A stretch of DNA of 64,000 nucleotides from Rhabdophis nuchalis (GCA_039707465.1 CM077645.1:147742503-147806502); one strand, 5' to 3'; positions 11,641 through 23,965 are shown, counted from the first letter of the stretch. A program made the numbers and translations. Notes: generated by a model not told the origin, from the sequence alone.

Positions 11641-13270
11641 TGAACAAAAAAGGACTTTGTTTTCCTTTTCAATATACTGTTATTTCTTTATTTCCTTCAT
11701 TAGAATATAAACTATATGTAGGCTTAATCTAGATATAAAAAGAGAGAGTATGCACTAGTGATTGAGGTATCAGGCTAGAAACCAGGTCACTGTAAGTTCT
11801 AGTCCAACCTAAGCCATGAAAGCTGGTTACAATTTTCTACCTGACTTATAATATTTCCACAACCATTTACATTGGTTAAAAGAATATCTTATTTCAAAAA
11901 CTGTTCAATTTCAGTCAAAACATTTTAAGACTTTTGCACTCAGAGTAATGGACTCGAGTAATATTTTAGTAAATTACCATATCTTTTTTGCATTTGTGTG
12001 CCTTCAAAATGCTATATATTTAGAGAACTGTACTGTACATATAATAGGAAAGACAAAAACAGAAATAGGGATTGTGAGCTCAAGGACACCTAAAGATACT
12101 TGAAATAATGAGGAAGTGGAGATGGCAAAAAGTAAAGCACACTCCAGAAGTATGATAAGGAGGTCATGTGGAACACGAGAGAGACAAAAGAAAGCAAGGA
12201 AATGTGTCAGCTGGAAATTGTGACTATGTATTAAATAACTGAACTAGATTAATATGATAAAACATTTCAGCTAATTAATAATAGGATTTCTGACATATTC
12301 AATTTAGCACTTTTAAACTTTTAAAAAGAAAATTAGAACTTTATCATTTTTAAGTAAGGAGTATTAATCCTTAAGCAAACAATGGATGTTGGGAAGCCAG
12401 AAAATGTATTTTTATAAAGAGGTCATAGCAGCTTTTTGCTGTTCTATCTTGAGTCTTGCAAGGTTTGCACATTCTCTTCATTCCTTAGCTGAAAATAAAA
12501 GTGGCAACTATTCCAGCCTGAGAACTACAAACAATACTTTTAAAATCCTGGATATATGATATAAAAAGGAATTATAGGTAGGTTGGTTGATGAAGCACCT
12601 TAAGGAATGCAATACCATAAGTCTTCAAGAAATCATAAAAAGTACAGATGCTAAATGGATAGTCCAATATCTTAACCCTACACCCCAGAATGACTTGTTT
12701 AAATATGTTCTCGTTTCTGAAAAGAACTCGACAGTTTTTATGGGACAAGCATAGCTATAAAGTACATAATTGTACAGAAATTAAAATGATTCCACTTACT
12801 GCCTTGTTCAGTGTTAAAATCTAAACAAGAAAAACAAAGTAGTTAAGTTTCTTATCTAGTGCTTGAATCTAGGAAATGTTTAGATTTATATAGCACAAAT
12901 TTTATATGAAAAGATATTTCTATGCTCACTGGACAGTCACTGAGAACTTCTTAGTGTGCTTTAAAATTGACACTATCAAGAAGTTCCATATTAAATATAA
13001 GATGCAGACTTTTGACATTAAAAGTCCAGGATGTCAATGGTGCTTAAACTTAACAGTGAAGACATTTTAAGACCTGCTGAGAAAGTATTAGGAAACCAGT
13101 GCAATTACTGGATCATTGGTTTATTTATTTGTTAAAACATATGTTAAACATTTTTAGTTTTTGTGCAGATGGAGTCTTTGCTTCGTACAACTTTCATTAT
13201 CAATAATTTTGCTGAATGTCACTTCAGAGGGGAAAAAAGTTAAAGATATTTCTGAAGCCACAGTGATCTT
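11640..13270. other. CDYL intron, no gene seen
   Basis: AT-rich intronic sequence; no coding frames over 60 codons and no repeat structure that I can assign. Confidence 0.4.
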
Positions 13271-13284
13271 TTTTTATTTTTTCC

Positions 13285-13430
13285 CTCCAGACCAGCAAAA
13301 TTCTTCTCTTTTTATTAGTTTATAATATAAAATACAAAAGCAAATAATAGGAAAAATAGAGGAGGGGAAAGGGAAGGGAAAAGTGTAGAAAAGATGGAGA
13401 AAAGAAACAAAAGCTGTTGTCGGTGATCTT
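13285..13430 (-). mobile_element. Short L1-like 3'-end insertion (minus strand)
   Basis: A T-rich start is followed by TTATTAGTTTATAATATAAA and purine-rich GGAAAGGGAAGGG sequence. The same arrangement occurs at 16570-16745 and resembles the left (3') end of the L1 at 55483. Very short, with no protein-coding part, so the assignment is tentative. Confidence 0.35.
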
Positions 13431-13439
13431 TTTAAAAAT

Positions 13440-14770
13440 CTCTTGAGTGTGATAGATGTCTTTATATTATTCATTCTACTTTCATCTTGGATCTAAGTAT
13501 ACTAGGATTGATACCAATCTTTCCAAGTTTGATACTCTCCAAGAGTATAGAATTCAACTTCCAGAATGCCTCAACCAGCATGACCATTGCTGAGTATTTT
13601 GCTAGATAACTAGATCTGAAGGTCATCCAAGGTGAGAGAAATCTGATCTCTATTAATATTAAACTTAATGCTAAAATCCCTGGAAATTTAAAAATATATT
13701 ATTTCATCCATAGTTCACTTACTCTTCCCAGGATTTAATCATTACGTGGGTTTCTAACAGAGTAAATATTGATAGGAAGTTTTTAAAAAGTGCTATTGTT
13801 TTGATTCCCCACTTTTCATTATGTCATGAAATACTGCATACTATTGCTTAATTGAAATTAATTGCTGTAATAAATTAGGACAATTTCAACATCTGCTCCT
13901 GAGGTTAGATCAGGATGGATTAAGAATTGTGTTAATGGAGTAGCCAGTCAAATTAATCATTGTTTCCAGATACCCACTTGGTTTCACCCTATATTTTAAA
14001 TTGAAATAATTGATCGACAATGACTTCATGTATTTTTCACAAATTCTATGTCACCTCTGAAGCTGACCTGGTTGTGGCCATTTTGGAGCTTCGGTGCTGC
14101 CACAACTGCATCTGTGGGAAAGGGAGGGGGCGTAGAGATATCTGGGGTGCTGTAGCAAAAATAAAATACTTTCTCATGGGAACCAAGGATATCAGGTGTC
14201 TTAGAAGGAGGGGACTGGTGTCATCTAGCAACTAGACTGTATCCTGATTGGACCATTTGACTGATTGTTTGGAGAAAGTGAAAGAACTTTTATTTTTAAT
14301 TAGGTGAAAACCATGGGAACATTTAAAATCGGTTTTCACCAGGTCGTGCCGATATGACATATCCAATAAATCTATTCTTGGAGGACTCCACCTGCCTTGG
14401 AGTTTTTATTGCTATGAGTGTGTTACTTGGAACCCTGAAATTCTAACCTGTAATAGCCTTAATGTATTTCTAATGTCTTCATGAAAATGAAGAAGAGGAG
14501 GGGAGCAGAAGTGGTGGGGTGCTCTTGCCTTCTAGTATACAATACTTCCTCCTTGCCCCATACACAAGCATTGTTTCCTGTCATTTTATGCAAAGCATAA
14601 TAGTATTGTGGATAGACTTGGAAAGTAAAGCTACAAAAGGATACAAATACTAAGCAAGGACAATCTGGAGATTATAGTTCCATGAAAATGAGGTTAGCAA
14701 TAGGGTGGGCGGGCAGTTTGAATGAAGGGATAGTCGTTGAATTGTGGCAGCAGCAAAGTGAATCATTTGA
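13440..14770. other. CDYL intron, no gene seen
   Basis: No supported gene. The short frames at 14020-14235 (+) and 14046-14231 (-) overlap on opposite strands and match no family I know. Confidence 0.35.
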
Positions 14771-14780
14771 TTACATAGCA

Positions 14781-15288
14781 CAGTGATGGAGAGCCTCCTC
14801 CTTTCTGCGTGCCAAAATTGCGCGTGTGCACACTCAGTCTCCCCACCCACCTGTGGATGCGTGCAAGACCTCCTGTGCATGCATATGAAATCCCTCCCCA
14901 AGCTCCGAAGGCTTTCCTGAAGCCTCGGGAGGGCGAAAATGGCCTCCCCCAGCCCCCTGGAGGCCCTCCAGAAGCCAGAAACTGATTGTTTCCGAACTTC
15001 CAGTTGGCCCGTTGGGGCCGTTTTTCACTCTCCCCAGGCTTCAGGAAAGCCTCTGGAGCCTGGGGCCCCAACAGCCTAACTGCAAGTTCAGAAATGAACT
15101 TCTGGTTGGCCCATTGGGGCCATTTTTTGCCCCAGCCTCCAGAGGCTTTGCTGAAGCCTGGGGAGGGTGAAAAGGGGCTCCCCTGGCCCTCCAGAAGGGC
15201 ACAAAACTAGCCGGCCAGCACACACATGCTGATGGCTGGCATGCTACCAAATATCTGTGGTATTCGTCCCTTAGGTTCGCCATCACAC
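14781..15288 (+). mobile_element. hAT-type nonautonomous element with perfect 8-bp target duplication
   Basis: The element is flanked by ACATAGCA at 14773-14780 and 15289-15296. The left end CAGTGATGGAGAGCCTCC matches the reverse complement of the right end, GTGTGATGGCGAACCTAA. The 508-bp interior is GC-rich and contains internal copies of TTGGCCC(G/A)TTGGGGCC and AGCCT(C/G)GGGAGGG in both orientations. Open frames on both strands across it are composition artefacts. A related element is at 51663-52041. Confidence 0.85.
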
Positions 15289-15533
15289 ACATAGCATAAT
15301 TATTTGATAGGAAATAGGAAACTTGGGGGATTGTGTATGGCCAATTGGCCATGGATTGTGCAGCCGTGTAGAATTTTATCCTTGCTTCTGTAAGAACTAA
15401 AAGCAAATTTGACATGGGGTTTTTAAAGGTTTGTTAAAAACTGCACAAAAGTAACTGAATGAGGCAAGGAGATCAATCTGTCTTACTTAAATTTAACAGA
15501 TATTAAAAGAATATATTGTCTTTGAATGCTCGC

Positions 15534-15592
<59 letters not shown>
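15534..15592 (-). repeat. (GATA)n microsatellite on the minus strand
   Basis: Uninterrupted TCTA units on the + strand (GATA on the other), about 14.75 copies, a second Bkm-type array. Confidence 0.95.
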
Positions 15593-15593
<1 letters not shown>

Positions 15594-15612
15594 AGCTAGC
15601 TAGCTAGCTAGC
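15593..15612 (+). repeat. (TAGC)5 microsatellite
   Basis: Five perfect TAGC units directly abut the TCTA array; the unit is self-complementary when shifted (GCTA/TAGC). Confidence 0.9.
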
Positions 15613-15674
15613 AATAGCTGTGTATGTGTGTGTATGTGAGCAATTTCAACCAAACTTGGTACACAGGTGACTTA

Positions 15675-15960
15675 CCGTATTTAGAGTATAAGACACACCT
15701 TTCTCCCCCCCCCCAAAAGAGGGTGATAATTTGGATGCCTCTCATACACCAAATGTAGCCCCATCCACCCAGCAATTTACCCCCTTGCAGCAAATGGAGA
15801 AAATGGGGCTTATGAAGCTGGCAATAGACTATGGCAATCCCTGCAGCCTAAAACAGCTGATCATCGGGAACCCCGTGCTTCAACTGGGTTTGAAAGTGAA
15901 CGTTGCTGCTTGTTGCAACGAGGCAAATTGCTGGGAGACAGATTTTTTCTTCTTCTAATC
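15675..15960 (+). mobile_element. Partial TA-type MITE (CCGTATTT...AGAGTATAAGAC end)
   Basis: The left end CCGTATTTAGAGTATAAGAC follows a TA and matches the terminal repeat of the 39916-41086 family. The right end is not recognisable, so the limit given is approximate. Confidence 0.55.
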
Positions 15961-16339
15961 AGGCTAAACTGAAACAGGCTGTTTGCTGCAAGGAGGTAAT
16001 TCAATAACTATCAATGCCTATAGAATGTTCAAATTATGAGACTTATTTTTTTAAAAACTGCTTTATTATTGTTCTAAAGAACAGAATGAAGTTTTTAAAA
16101 AATAAATGCTTGATCTGAAGAGGCCCAGTGCTATTGTATTTTTTTTTAAATAGCTGAGAATAATATATACTTCCAGAAAGCCACATCAATTTTAACAGCA
16201 TCTGTACAAGTATAGTCTGAAATGTAACACCACAGTGTATATCTTCTGTACTGTTTGCTGTTTGGGGCAAGGAGGCAAAAATACTGTGGAGATAAGATAT
16301 CCATTACACCCCTCTGGGGGGGGGGGGGGGTTAAGATAC

Positions 16340-16520
16340 AGCCTGTTGTACTGCCTTAAAATGGCTTCTGCTATACAGCGCAGTGTAGTTGCCATGATAA
16401 CAGCTTCACAGTACTCCACAAGGGGGCTCCCTCTGGTAAGGGGGAAATCCAACATTAGAAATTACGTTTGGTCCGGACATTTTCCCCTTATAAATAAATA
16501 CCTGGACAATACCAGGTTAT
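16340..16520 (+). mobile_element. Possible Helitron-like fragment
   Basis: The segment ends CAGGTTATCAGCTAGTATAA after a stretch with an internal GGACAATACC. A CTAGT terminus resembles the Helitron CTRR end, but no 5' TC end was found. Confidence 0.25.
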
Positions 16521-16564
16521 CAGCTAGTATAAAATATAAAAAAATGAGCCCAAAACAATTTTTC

Positions 16565-16745
16565 AATTCAGCTTTTTGGATTTCAAATATTTTATTAGTT
16601 TATCAAAATATAAAATACAGAAATACAAAGAAAAATGAAGATTATAGGAAAATAAGAGAGGAAAAGGAATAGAGAAAAATAGTGTAAATAGGATAAAGGG
16701 GAAAATAAAAAGAAAAGCTTTGACCTCTGTTTTCCTCTGGTGCAA
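16565..16745 (-). mobile_element. Short L1-like 3'-end insertion (minus strand)
   Basis: It has the same layout as 13285-13430: ATTTTATTAGTTTATCAAAA, then purine-rich sequence GAGGAAAAGGAATAGAG. Probably a severely 5'-truncated L1 copy. Confidence 0.35.
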
Positions 16746-16769
16746 TAGAACAGGGTAGTAACATAAAAC

Positions 16770-18900
16770 CTCAATAAACTTTGAAGTATTTTTATTAATG
16801 TTTAGTACTCCTTGATCATTGAAATAGCTGCTAAATCTGAAGATTAAATAAATACCAATAGATCGTTAAAATTAGATTAGATGAACAGAAGTCAAATGGT
16901 ATGCAAGTATGAATATATGTACATTCTTGTTATTAGACTTTTCCTTGGGTGATGGAAACTGGCAAACAAAAGTATCATTTTGTGTTGTGTTCCTTTTGTA
17001 GATGTGTCATGATGCAGCACATGCATCTGAAAGGAGAAGACCTTATAGCACAACTCTGCTGCTATTATTTTAATGCAAGTTTCCAGTCATGCATTGTGTG
17101 TAGACAGGCAACCAGGGATGAGTTGAAATGAAAACACTGTCTTAGATCTTTTATTATAATGCAAGAATGAAGTACAGTTTCTTTTCTTTCCCACTGACTG
17201 CTCTTCTTTGATAGTGCTGTTTCTGCAGTCAGTACCTCCCTAGTTATACTGTCCGTGTTTTTAAAGAAAATAATTTAGCATAGATGATCTTTGCATTCAA
17301 CCCTTTCACATGCATTGATTTAAAGTTGAAAGCAGTATAATAGCAGAGAACTCTCTGGATTGACAAGTGGCAAATTGTTTTTCATTAAGGTGTTTGATGG
17401 AGAGTGGAATTTAATGCAACTAATTGGGGAACAATTTTATCAGGGAATTTTGGGGGACGCTAGATTAGCTTTGGAGACTAGACCTATTGTATTCAATCAA
17501 TCAGGAACTGATAAGAGATAGTATGAAGAAACAATCTTGGATATTTGATCCAGAACCAATTAAGGCTAATATTTGGGATAATTAGGGATTGAAATGGTGA
17601 TACATTTTCTATGAGTTGATTACAATAACAGCTTGTTAACAGAAGGTTTTGGAATTTCAACTATGTTTTTCTCCTATTACTGTTCACAATTTTTATTATT
17701 TTATATTATTACATAATATAAGAATCACAATTTGTAAGTAGATTTAGTAGTTTAACAGTTTAAATTCATTTGGCTTGTTTCATAAATGGTGGGAAACCAA
17801 AATTGTTGTACTATATCAAACAACATTTAATTAGGGAGGATGTTATGTGTATAAGTGTTGTTTTTAAAACATTTTTTGTTAATATATTTTTTGTTGTGGG
17901 TTTTTTAAAATGGTGTTTTATATTTTAATATTTTTTTCAATAAACCAAACATTTGGGGGTGGGGGAAATAAGGTTGCAAACAGTGGAAAAGTTCTCTAAA
18001 TACTTTCTGGTTAGAATTGCCTTGGTTGCCATGTGCACATTTGTGTGTTTACAGGTGTGATGCATATAAAACTTGAATTGTATTTTTCTCAAGTCTTTTG
18101 TCCATAAATCTGGCCCCTTGCTTTCTACTGGGTTAAAAGTATAAAAATAGTCTCATCGTTGAACTCATATAATTTTGTTTCTATGCTGACCCCTTCTGCA
18201 AAGGGAAAGTTAATTTCATCAGTGTTTGGTGTTGAAAATATTTTTAGATATGACCAAAACTGCAAAGGATGTATTGGTTTGGATAATTGCATTAAGGGAG
18301 GTAAAAAAAAATTTTTTTTTAATTATATCTTATATACATATGTGTACATAGGAAAGAATATATATATATATAAAGTGACTGTATTGCTATATTATTTTTA
18401 AAAGCAGCCTGCAAGCGGCTTATTAAAATAAAATACGTATTTCCTGTTCTCATCTAAGATAGAAAGCCTTGGCTAAAGGTCAAATCTAAACATATACTGT
18501 TATGGCCATAGATATGGGGATAATTTTAAAACAAGGCAGCTTTTTAAATCATAAATGTTGCGCTGAATGCAACATTTTCTTTAGGCAACACTGTCACTGG
18601 CTTAGAGGGAACTTTTGGAAGTGTATGGGAGGTGAGGGGTACCCTATCAGTCATCATCTTTTAAATTCCACTTAAGCCACAGCAACAATATATAAGTTAG
18701 AAAATCTGTGTAGCATTGATATCAGTTGCCCTCTACAGAAAAGTAGATGCATTATTCTCTTACCAACTGTAAGAAATCTATCGTAATTCATTTTTATATA
18801 CTGGTTGGAGAACTTCTTAGAGGTTTTTTTTTTTATTCCCTTCAGAGCAGTTTCATAGTTTTATGATTTTAGTAACAGGATTAACCTAGGTATGTTTATA
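16770..18900. other. CDYL intron, no gene seen
   Basis: AT-rich intron. The stretch at about 17360-17955 ends in T/A-rich sequence with CAATAAACC and could be an old retroelement 3' end, but I cannot assign it. No coding evidence. Confidence 0.3.
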
Positions 18901-18969
18901 ATACAGGTAGTCCTTGACTTACAACCACAATTGAGCCCAGAATTTCCATTGCTAAGTGAGACATTTGTT

Positions 18970-19640
18970 AATAATAATAATAATAATAATAATTTTAATT
19001 TCTATCCCGCTCTCTCTCCCCAAGGGGACTCGAGGCGGGGCACAGGCAATTAAAAATACAAATAGACCACAAACAAATACAAAATACAAAGTTAAAAATA
19101 GATTAAATAAATCCTGCGCTAAAACCCATAACTAAACTAAAAATTACCCCTAAAAAACCCTGACCTAAAAAGAGACTACCCAAGGCCGGCCAGACGAAAA
19201 AAGTGCGTCTTTAATTTTAAGCGGAAGGAGCGGAGGTCCGTGGTTGTCCTGATATCGGGGGGAAGGTCATTCCAGAGGGCTGGGCCCGCCACAGAGAAGG
19301 CCCTTCCCCTGGGCGTCGCCCGCTGACAAAGTCTAGTGGACGGCACCCGGAGAAGTCCCTCTCTGTGGGAGCGAATCGGCCGTGAGGATGTATGGGGCAG
19401 GATCCGATCCCGCAGGTAGCTAGGTCCCGAGCCATGGAGCGCTTTGAAGATGGTAACTAACACCTTGAAGCGCACCCGGAAGACGACAGGTAGCCAGTGC
19501 AGCTCGCGCAACAGCGGTGTTACATGGGCAAACCTAGAGGTGCCCATAATTGCTCGCGCGGCTGCATTCTGGACCAACTGAAGCCTCCGGGTACACCTCA
19601 AGGGGAGCCCCATGTAGAGAGAGTTGCAATAATCCAGTTA
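18970..19640 (-). mobile_element. L2 LINE 3' fragment with (AAT)n tail, nested in a MITE
   Basis: On the minus strand the fragment starts in the RT C-terminal region (MGLPLRCTRRLQLVQNAAAR), runs through the full ORF2 end and 3' untranslated region, and ends in an (ATT)n tail. The + strand therefore begins with AATAAT units. The same 3' end with the same tail type is at 35511-35996. A short (AAGTT)n run at about 19638-19660 lies at the junction with the host MITE and probably arose at the insertion site. Confidence 0.9.
19176..19613 (-). pseudogene. L2 ORF2 C-terminal domain, open frame but 5'-truncated
   Basis: A 145-residue frame without internal stops: LHWLPVVFRVRFKVLVTIFK, AGPALWNDLPPDIR and LKTHFFRLAGLG. 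The uninterrupted frame argues for an insertion younger than the 8400-10995 copy. No endonuclease or catalytic RT part is present, so it cannot be active. Confidence 0.9.
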
Positions 19641-20009
19641 AGTTAAGTTAAGTTAAGTTAAGTGAGCTTTGCCCCATTTTACAACCTTTCTTGCCTCCGT
19701 TGTTAAGTGAATCACTGCAGTCAGTTGATAAATTAGTAACACGGTTGTTAAGTGAATCTGGCTCGCCCATTGACTTTGCTCATCAAAAGGGAATCACATG
19801 ACCCAGGACTCTGCAACCATCATAAATATGAACCAGTTGCCAAGCCTCTGAATTTTGATCACATGATCATGGGCATGCTATAAAGGTGGCAACTCTGAAA
19901 AACGATCATAAGTCACTGTTGGTTCAGTACCAAGGTAACTTTGAACGGTCACTAAATGAACTGTTATAAGTTGAGGACTACCTGTATTATATACACACCT
20001 GTTTATATA

Positions 20010-20810
20010 AATAAAAAGCTAACTGAGTTTGTTCAAAACCGCTAATCTCAGAAACTACTGTACCAATCGCCACCAAATTTTCACACAACGTTCCTTACAG
20101 GTGCAGCACCAATGATACGTATAGATTGTGTGGATATGGCACCTGTGCCAGGTGCACGCCACACAAATGTAAAACTGTAGCTCTTCTCACTCGCTCACTC
20201 GCCCCCCTCCTCTTCACAGCCCCTCCCACCCGCCCGCATTTTAGCTCACGTCACTTGCACGTGCGGTCTGCATCATATCCGTGACGGTCACCTCCTCGGC
20301 CTCTCTCTAGCTGCCGCCGCTGCCCCCCTGCCGCTGCCCACTCTGCCACCGCTACTATCCCCCTGCCGCTGCTGCCCCTCTGCTGTCACCACCACCGCTC
20401 CCCTGCTGCTGCTGCCCAGCCACTGCCACTCCCGCCCCGCTGCCAACAATAGGTAGGTAGTTAGGTAGGTAGGTAGGTAGGTAGGTAGAGGGATAGAGAG
20501 AGGGAGAAATACAGGAGGCAGGTAGGTAGGGGAGAGAGAGGGAGGGAGAAATACAGTAGGTAGGTAGGTAGAGGGATAAAGAGAGAGTGGGACAAATACA
20601 GTAGGTAGGTAGGTAGGTAGGTAGGTAGGTAGGTAGGTAGGTAGGTAGGTAGGTAGGTAGGTAGGTAGAGTTAGAGGGGGAGGGGAGGGAGAGCGAGGGA
20701 AAACCGAGGCAGAGAAGGAAGGGGGTCGCTGAGAAGGTCTATGAGGGGAAACTTTTTCATTTAACCAAACTTGGCCACAGCAACGCGTCGCCGGTACAGT
20801 TAGTAATATT
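20010..20810 (+). mobile_element. Helitron-like nonautonomous element with internal TAGG minisatellite
   Basis: The left part reads TATAAATAAAAAGCTAACTG, with CCAATCGCCACCAAATTTTC after it. The right part reads CCAAACTTGGCCACAGCAAC, then GCGTCGCCGGTACAGTTAGT. This resembles Helitron ends, which close with a GC-rich hairpin and CTRR, but the terminal C is not intact here (GTTAGT). Inside are a C/G-rich GCTGC/CCGCTGC stretch (20310-20440) and a TAGG/GAGA array (20450-20690). Family assignment is an inference. Confidence 0.35.
20450..20690 (+). repeat. TAGG/GAGAGA minisatellite array
   Basis: Imperfect units combine (TAGG)n, AGAGGGATAGAGAGAGG and GAGAAATACAG. A pure (TAGG)n run is at about 20602-20668. 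The unit pieces match the arrays at 6437-6975 and, inverted, 40420-41010. Confidence 0.9.
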
Positions 20811-20844
20811 AAGGGGCCACATTACATTACTTTTGTGCTGAATA

Positions 20845-21171
20845 TAGGTTTGCTTTGACTTACAACCATTTGTTTAGCAACTAAAACAACACTGAAAAAA
20901 ACGATTTATGATTGGTCCTCACATGATTGTTGTAGCATCCCCATGATCATGTGATCAGAATTTACGCACTTGACAACTTGTGTGTATTTATGATAATTGC
21001 AGTATCCCAGGATCATGTGGTCACCACTTGCAATCTTCCCAGCCAGCTTCCGACAAGCAAAGCCAAAATCACGTGGTTCATTTAACAACTGCAGTGATTT
21101 GCTTAACAACCGTGGCAGTAAAGGTCATAAAGTCAGTCACAATTTACTTAAGAACTACCTGGCTTAGCAAC
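20845..21171 (+). mobile_element. Decayed copy of the CAGGTAGTCC TA-type MITE
   Basis: The ends TAGGTTTGCTTTGACTTACA and AAGAACTACCTG resemble the 18904-19984 terminal repeats. The interior has GATCATGTGATC and TTTAACAACTGCAGTGATTT pieces of the same family. The open frames here on both strands are not genes. Confidence 0.65.
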
Positions 21172-21179
21172 TGAAATCT

Positions 21180-22425
21180 GGTCCAAACTACCTTGGGTAA
21201 AACAAATCTGCATGTGTATTGTTTGACTTAATCCATTGATCCTCTGAGAGATCATTAAGAGAGGTTGTTATTGAAAATGGTAGGCTGTAATAGGTTTGTC
21301 TTTGTAACATGTAGTAAATAAATTTGGTTGAAGAATTGGAAGCAGGGATTCAGATAATATACCTATCTCACTTGCTCTGCCCTCCCTCCCTCGCTCCCTC
21401 CCTCTCTCTCTCTCTCTCCTTCCCTCCCTCCCTCTCTCTGTCTTGAAATCATGATATTATTTTCAAAGCCATTTATTGTGTGAAAGTAGAGCCTACACAA
21501 CTGGGTTGGTTGCTTATGACAGCAGCCCTGTGTCTGCTGTGATATCTAGCTCTCCAAGAATCCATTTATTCAACTTCTATATTTTAAATTTAAAATATAA
21601 TTCTTTGTAATATAAATTACTATGTGACAACTATTTAAATGAAAATCTTTTTAAAGTAGTCTTTTATTAAAAAACCGTTAAGATTCCTTTTCTGTGCAGC
21701 TTTCAGAAACATATAGTCACATTCTGGTACATCTCTCATAAATGACTTTTTAATATGTATTTTTGACCAGAAAAAAAATAGATGCCAGCAGATTCTATTA
21801 CTGCTTTCATCCATACCACAATTGAGTTCATTTTGATAGGTCTTACGTATCTGCTCCTGAAGTAATCTGCTGCAGTTTTCAGATTGTGCTCTGTTAGGAA
21901 GTGCTTTTTCCTAGTTTTAAGATAATTTGCAGACTGCATAGACTAATCTGATATATGTTCTCTCTTGGTGCACTCAGCCTTTTCTTGGAAAATAATTTCC
22001 ATAAAATTCTACTAAACCTCATTTAATACAATTATTACTTGAAATCATGCGCACATTATTGTACTTGGCATCCTTGCTCACAGAAATTATAAGAAATAAA
22101 ATATGGAGGATTGCAGATTTTACATGTTGCTATATAAACAAGAGTCCATCTTGTAGTATGAAACTGCAAAATTATGTGAAATGGTTCCATTAATTTTTGC
22201 ATTTCTCTTTATGATGTCTAATTACTAGTAGCAACTATGTTTCTGGAAACCTATTAGGCTGCCTCCCTCCCTCCCTCCCTCCCTCCCTCCATTGAAATAA
22301 TTTTATCACTATCTACTATTAGCTGATACAATTCTTCCATATATAATTAATAGTAATCACAATTTGTAAAATAAATTAGTTTTGGTTTTTAATGATATAC
22401 TGTAGTTCATATTTCTCCTGATTGT
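21180..22425. other. CDYL intron, simple repeats only
   Basis: Contains a CCCT/CT-rich tract at about 21383-21433 and (CCCT)n at 22261-22291. No gene recognised. Confidence 0.4.
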
Positions 22426-22960
22426 CCTCACTTAATAACTGGTTGTTTTATGACCACTTGAATTTATGACAGTCGTATAATGGGTCCTTTTTACAGGCTG
22501 TCAAGTAACCCTGGCCATTGTAAATGATCTCTTTATGATTGGTTGTGGCATTCTACTGTCACTGATGTGGTGAAATGCCAGTCACAGAAGAAAGGGGCTT
22601 TTTCTCAGGAAGCAAAAGACAAAATTGGAATCTAGTATGCAAAAAAAAATATGGTGACGGATGACCCCTTCTAGCAGTTCATACGGTACATCTAGTAGTT
22701 ATGCAGATAAGTACTTCAGTCTGACAAGATGTCTGTCTGCAGGCAAGCAACAGAAAAGAAACTACTCTGAAGTAACTCCTTGTGTCATCCTTTGTTCCTT
22801 GGACTTCACATGTGATTGTGATGTGCAATGTTTTTTGCTGGTTCTGGCAAAATCCACCCATTCAAATGGAAGCCTTCCCTTAATGACCACGGCATTGACT
22901 GAACAACCTCTGGGAAAAAGGCCAGTTGTAAGTCCGGAACTAATCGTACCTTGCTTATTG
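22425..22960 (+). mobile_element. Probable old copy of the CAGGTAGTCC-type MITE
   Basis: TTGTCCTCACTTAATAACTG near the start, TTTATGACCACTTG and TTAATGACCACGG inside resemble the MITE family. Terminal repeats are not clear. Confidence 0.3.
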
Positions 22961-23799
22961 TTAAAGCATTCATATTAGTAAAATCAAACTTCGGACAGAA
23001 AATTGAGGAAATCTACTGATTTTGAAATAATTTGTGCTGAGCAAAATTCATTCAAGTAAATTTTCTAACTGTGACATTCTGCCTGATAAAAAAAGAGTTC
23101 CGCCAAAGGTGATACCAAGTTGAGAGGAAGGTAATTTAGCCCAAGGTTGAGGAAAACTGCTTTAGCTAAAATTCAGAGCTTCCTTGCTTTGTTGAATGGT
23201 AATGTAATTGTGTATGATTCGCTAGAAATTGAAGCATCTTATTTGTGGTTATTAATTAATAATTATTCATGGCTATTTTTTACTATTGTTAGGGTTTATT
23301 TACTATTAACATTTTTATAACATGTGCTTGTTATTTTCTGTAAGAAGATATTTCTATATATTTTTTAAATCCATGGCTTATTCTCTTTCATAACTCAGAT
23401 TGGTTACACAGTAATAAAAATGTGTTCTTTGATGGCTAGCATGCCCATTCTTTCTTTTTTTATTTACCAGTATTGAGTGTAGGATTTATTAGCTGTTTTT
23501 TCTATAATGCAGTGATATGTGTCCCTTTTTCTAAAGATCTCACCATGTATCATTTGTGCACAGGAAAGTTTTTTTATGGAGAAGAAACGTTGCCTAAAAT
23601 AGGATTGGTCATTATGTGTATATTAGCGTACAGCTTGTACCTGAATATAAGAGGAGGAGGTGGTGGTAGTAGGAGAAATTTTACTATTCTATTATCTTAC
23701 TAATTTCCATTTTAAGTGCCCATTAAAATAAATTGATTATGTATTAATTATGAATATGTCTTTTCACTCAACAAATTAATATCAATTTAGGCATGAAAA

Positions 23800-23965
23800 A
23801 TTGGCTGGGTGATTTTGGGCCAGTCACTCTCTCAACTCAACTCACCTCACAGGGTTAATTTTGTGGGGAAAATAGGAGGAGGAAAGAATATTAGATATGT
23901 TCGCCATCTTAAATTATTTATAGAAATAATAAAGACAGGGTCAAAAAAATCTAAAAATAACACAC
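23800..23965 (+). mobile_element. MIR-like (CORE) SINE fragment
   Basis: GCTGGGTGATTTTGGGCCAG followed by TCACTCTCTCAACTCAACTC, CACCTCACAGGGTT and GGGGAAAATAGGAGGAGG is the conserved core and tail pattern of squamate MIR-type SINEs. The tRNA-like head is missing. Confidence 0.6.

Larger units (their letters stand above)
18904..19984 (+). mobile_element. TA-flanked MITE (Tigger/pogo-like), interrupted by an L2
   Basis: The left end CAGGTAGTCCTTGACTTACA and the inverted right end ACTTGAGGACTACCTG-type sequence (19969-19984) are flanked by TA on both sides (18902-18903, 19985-19986). The interior has repeated TTGTTAAGTGA, GATCACATGA and ATAAGTCACT pieces shared with copies at 20845, 34384, 53097 and 54099. 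It is interrupted at about 18970-19640 by an L2 3' fragment. The family assignment is inferred from the TA duplication and the end sequence. Confidence 0.8.
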
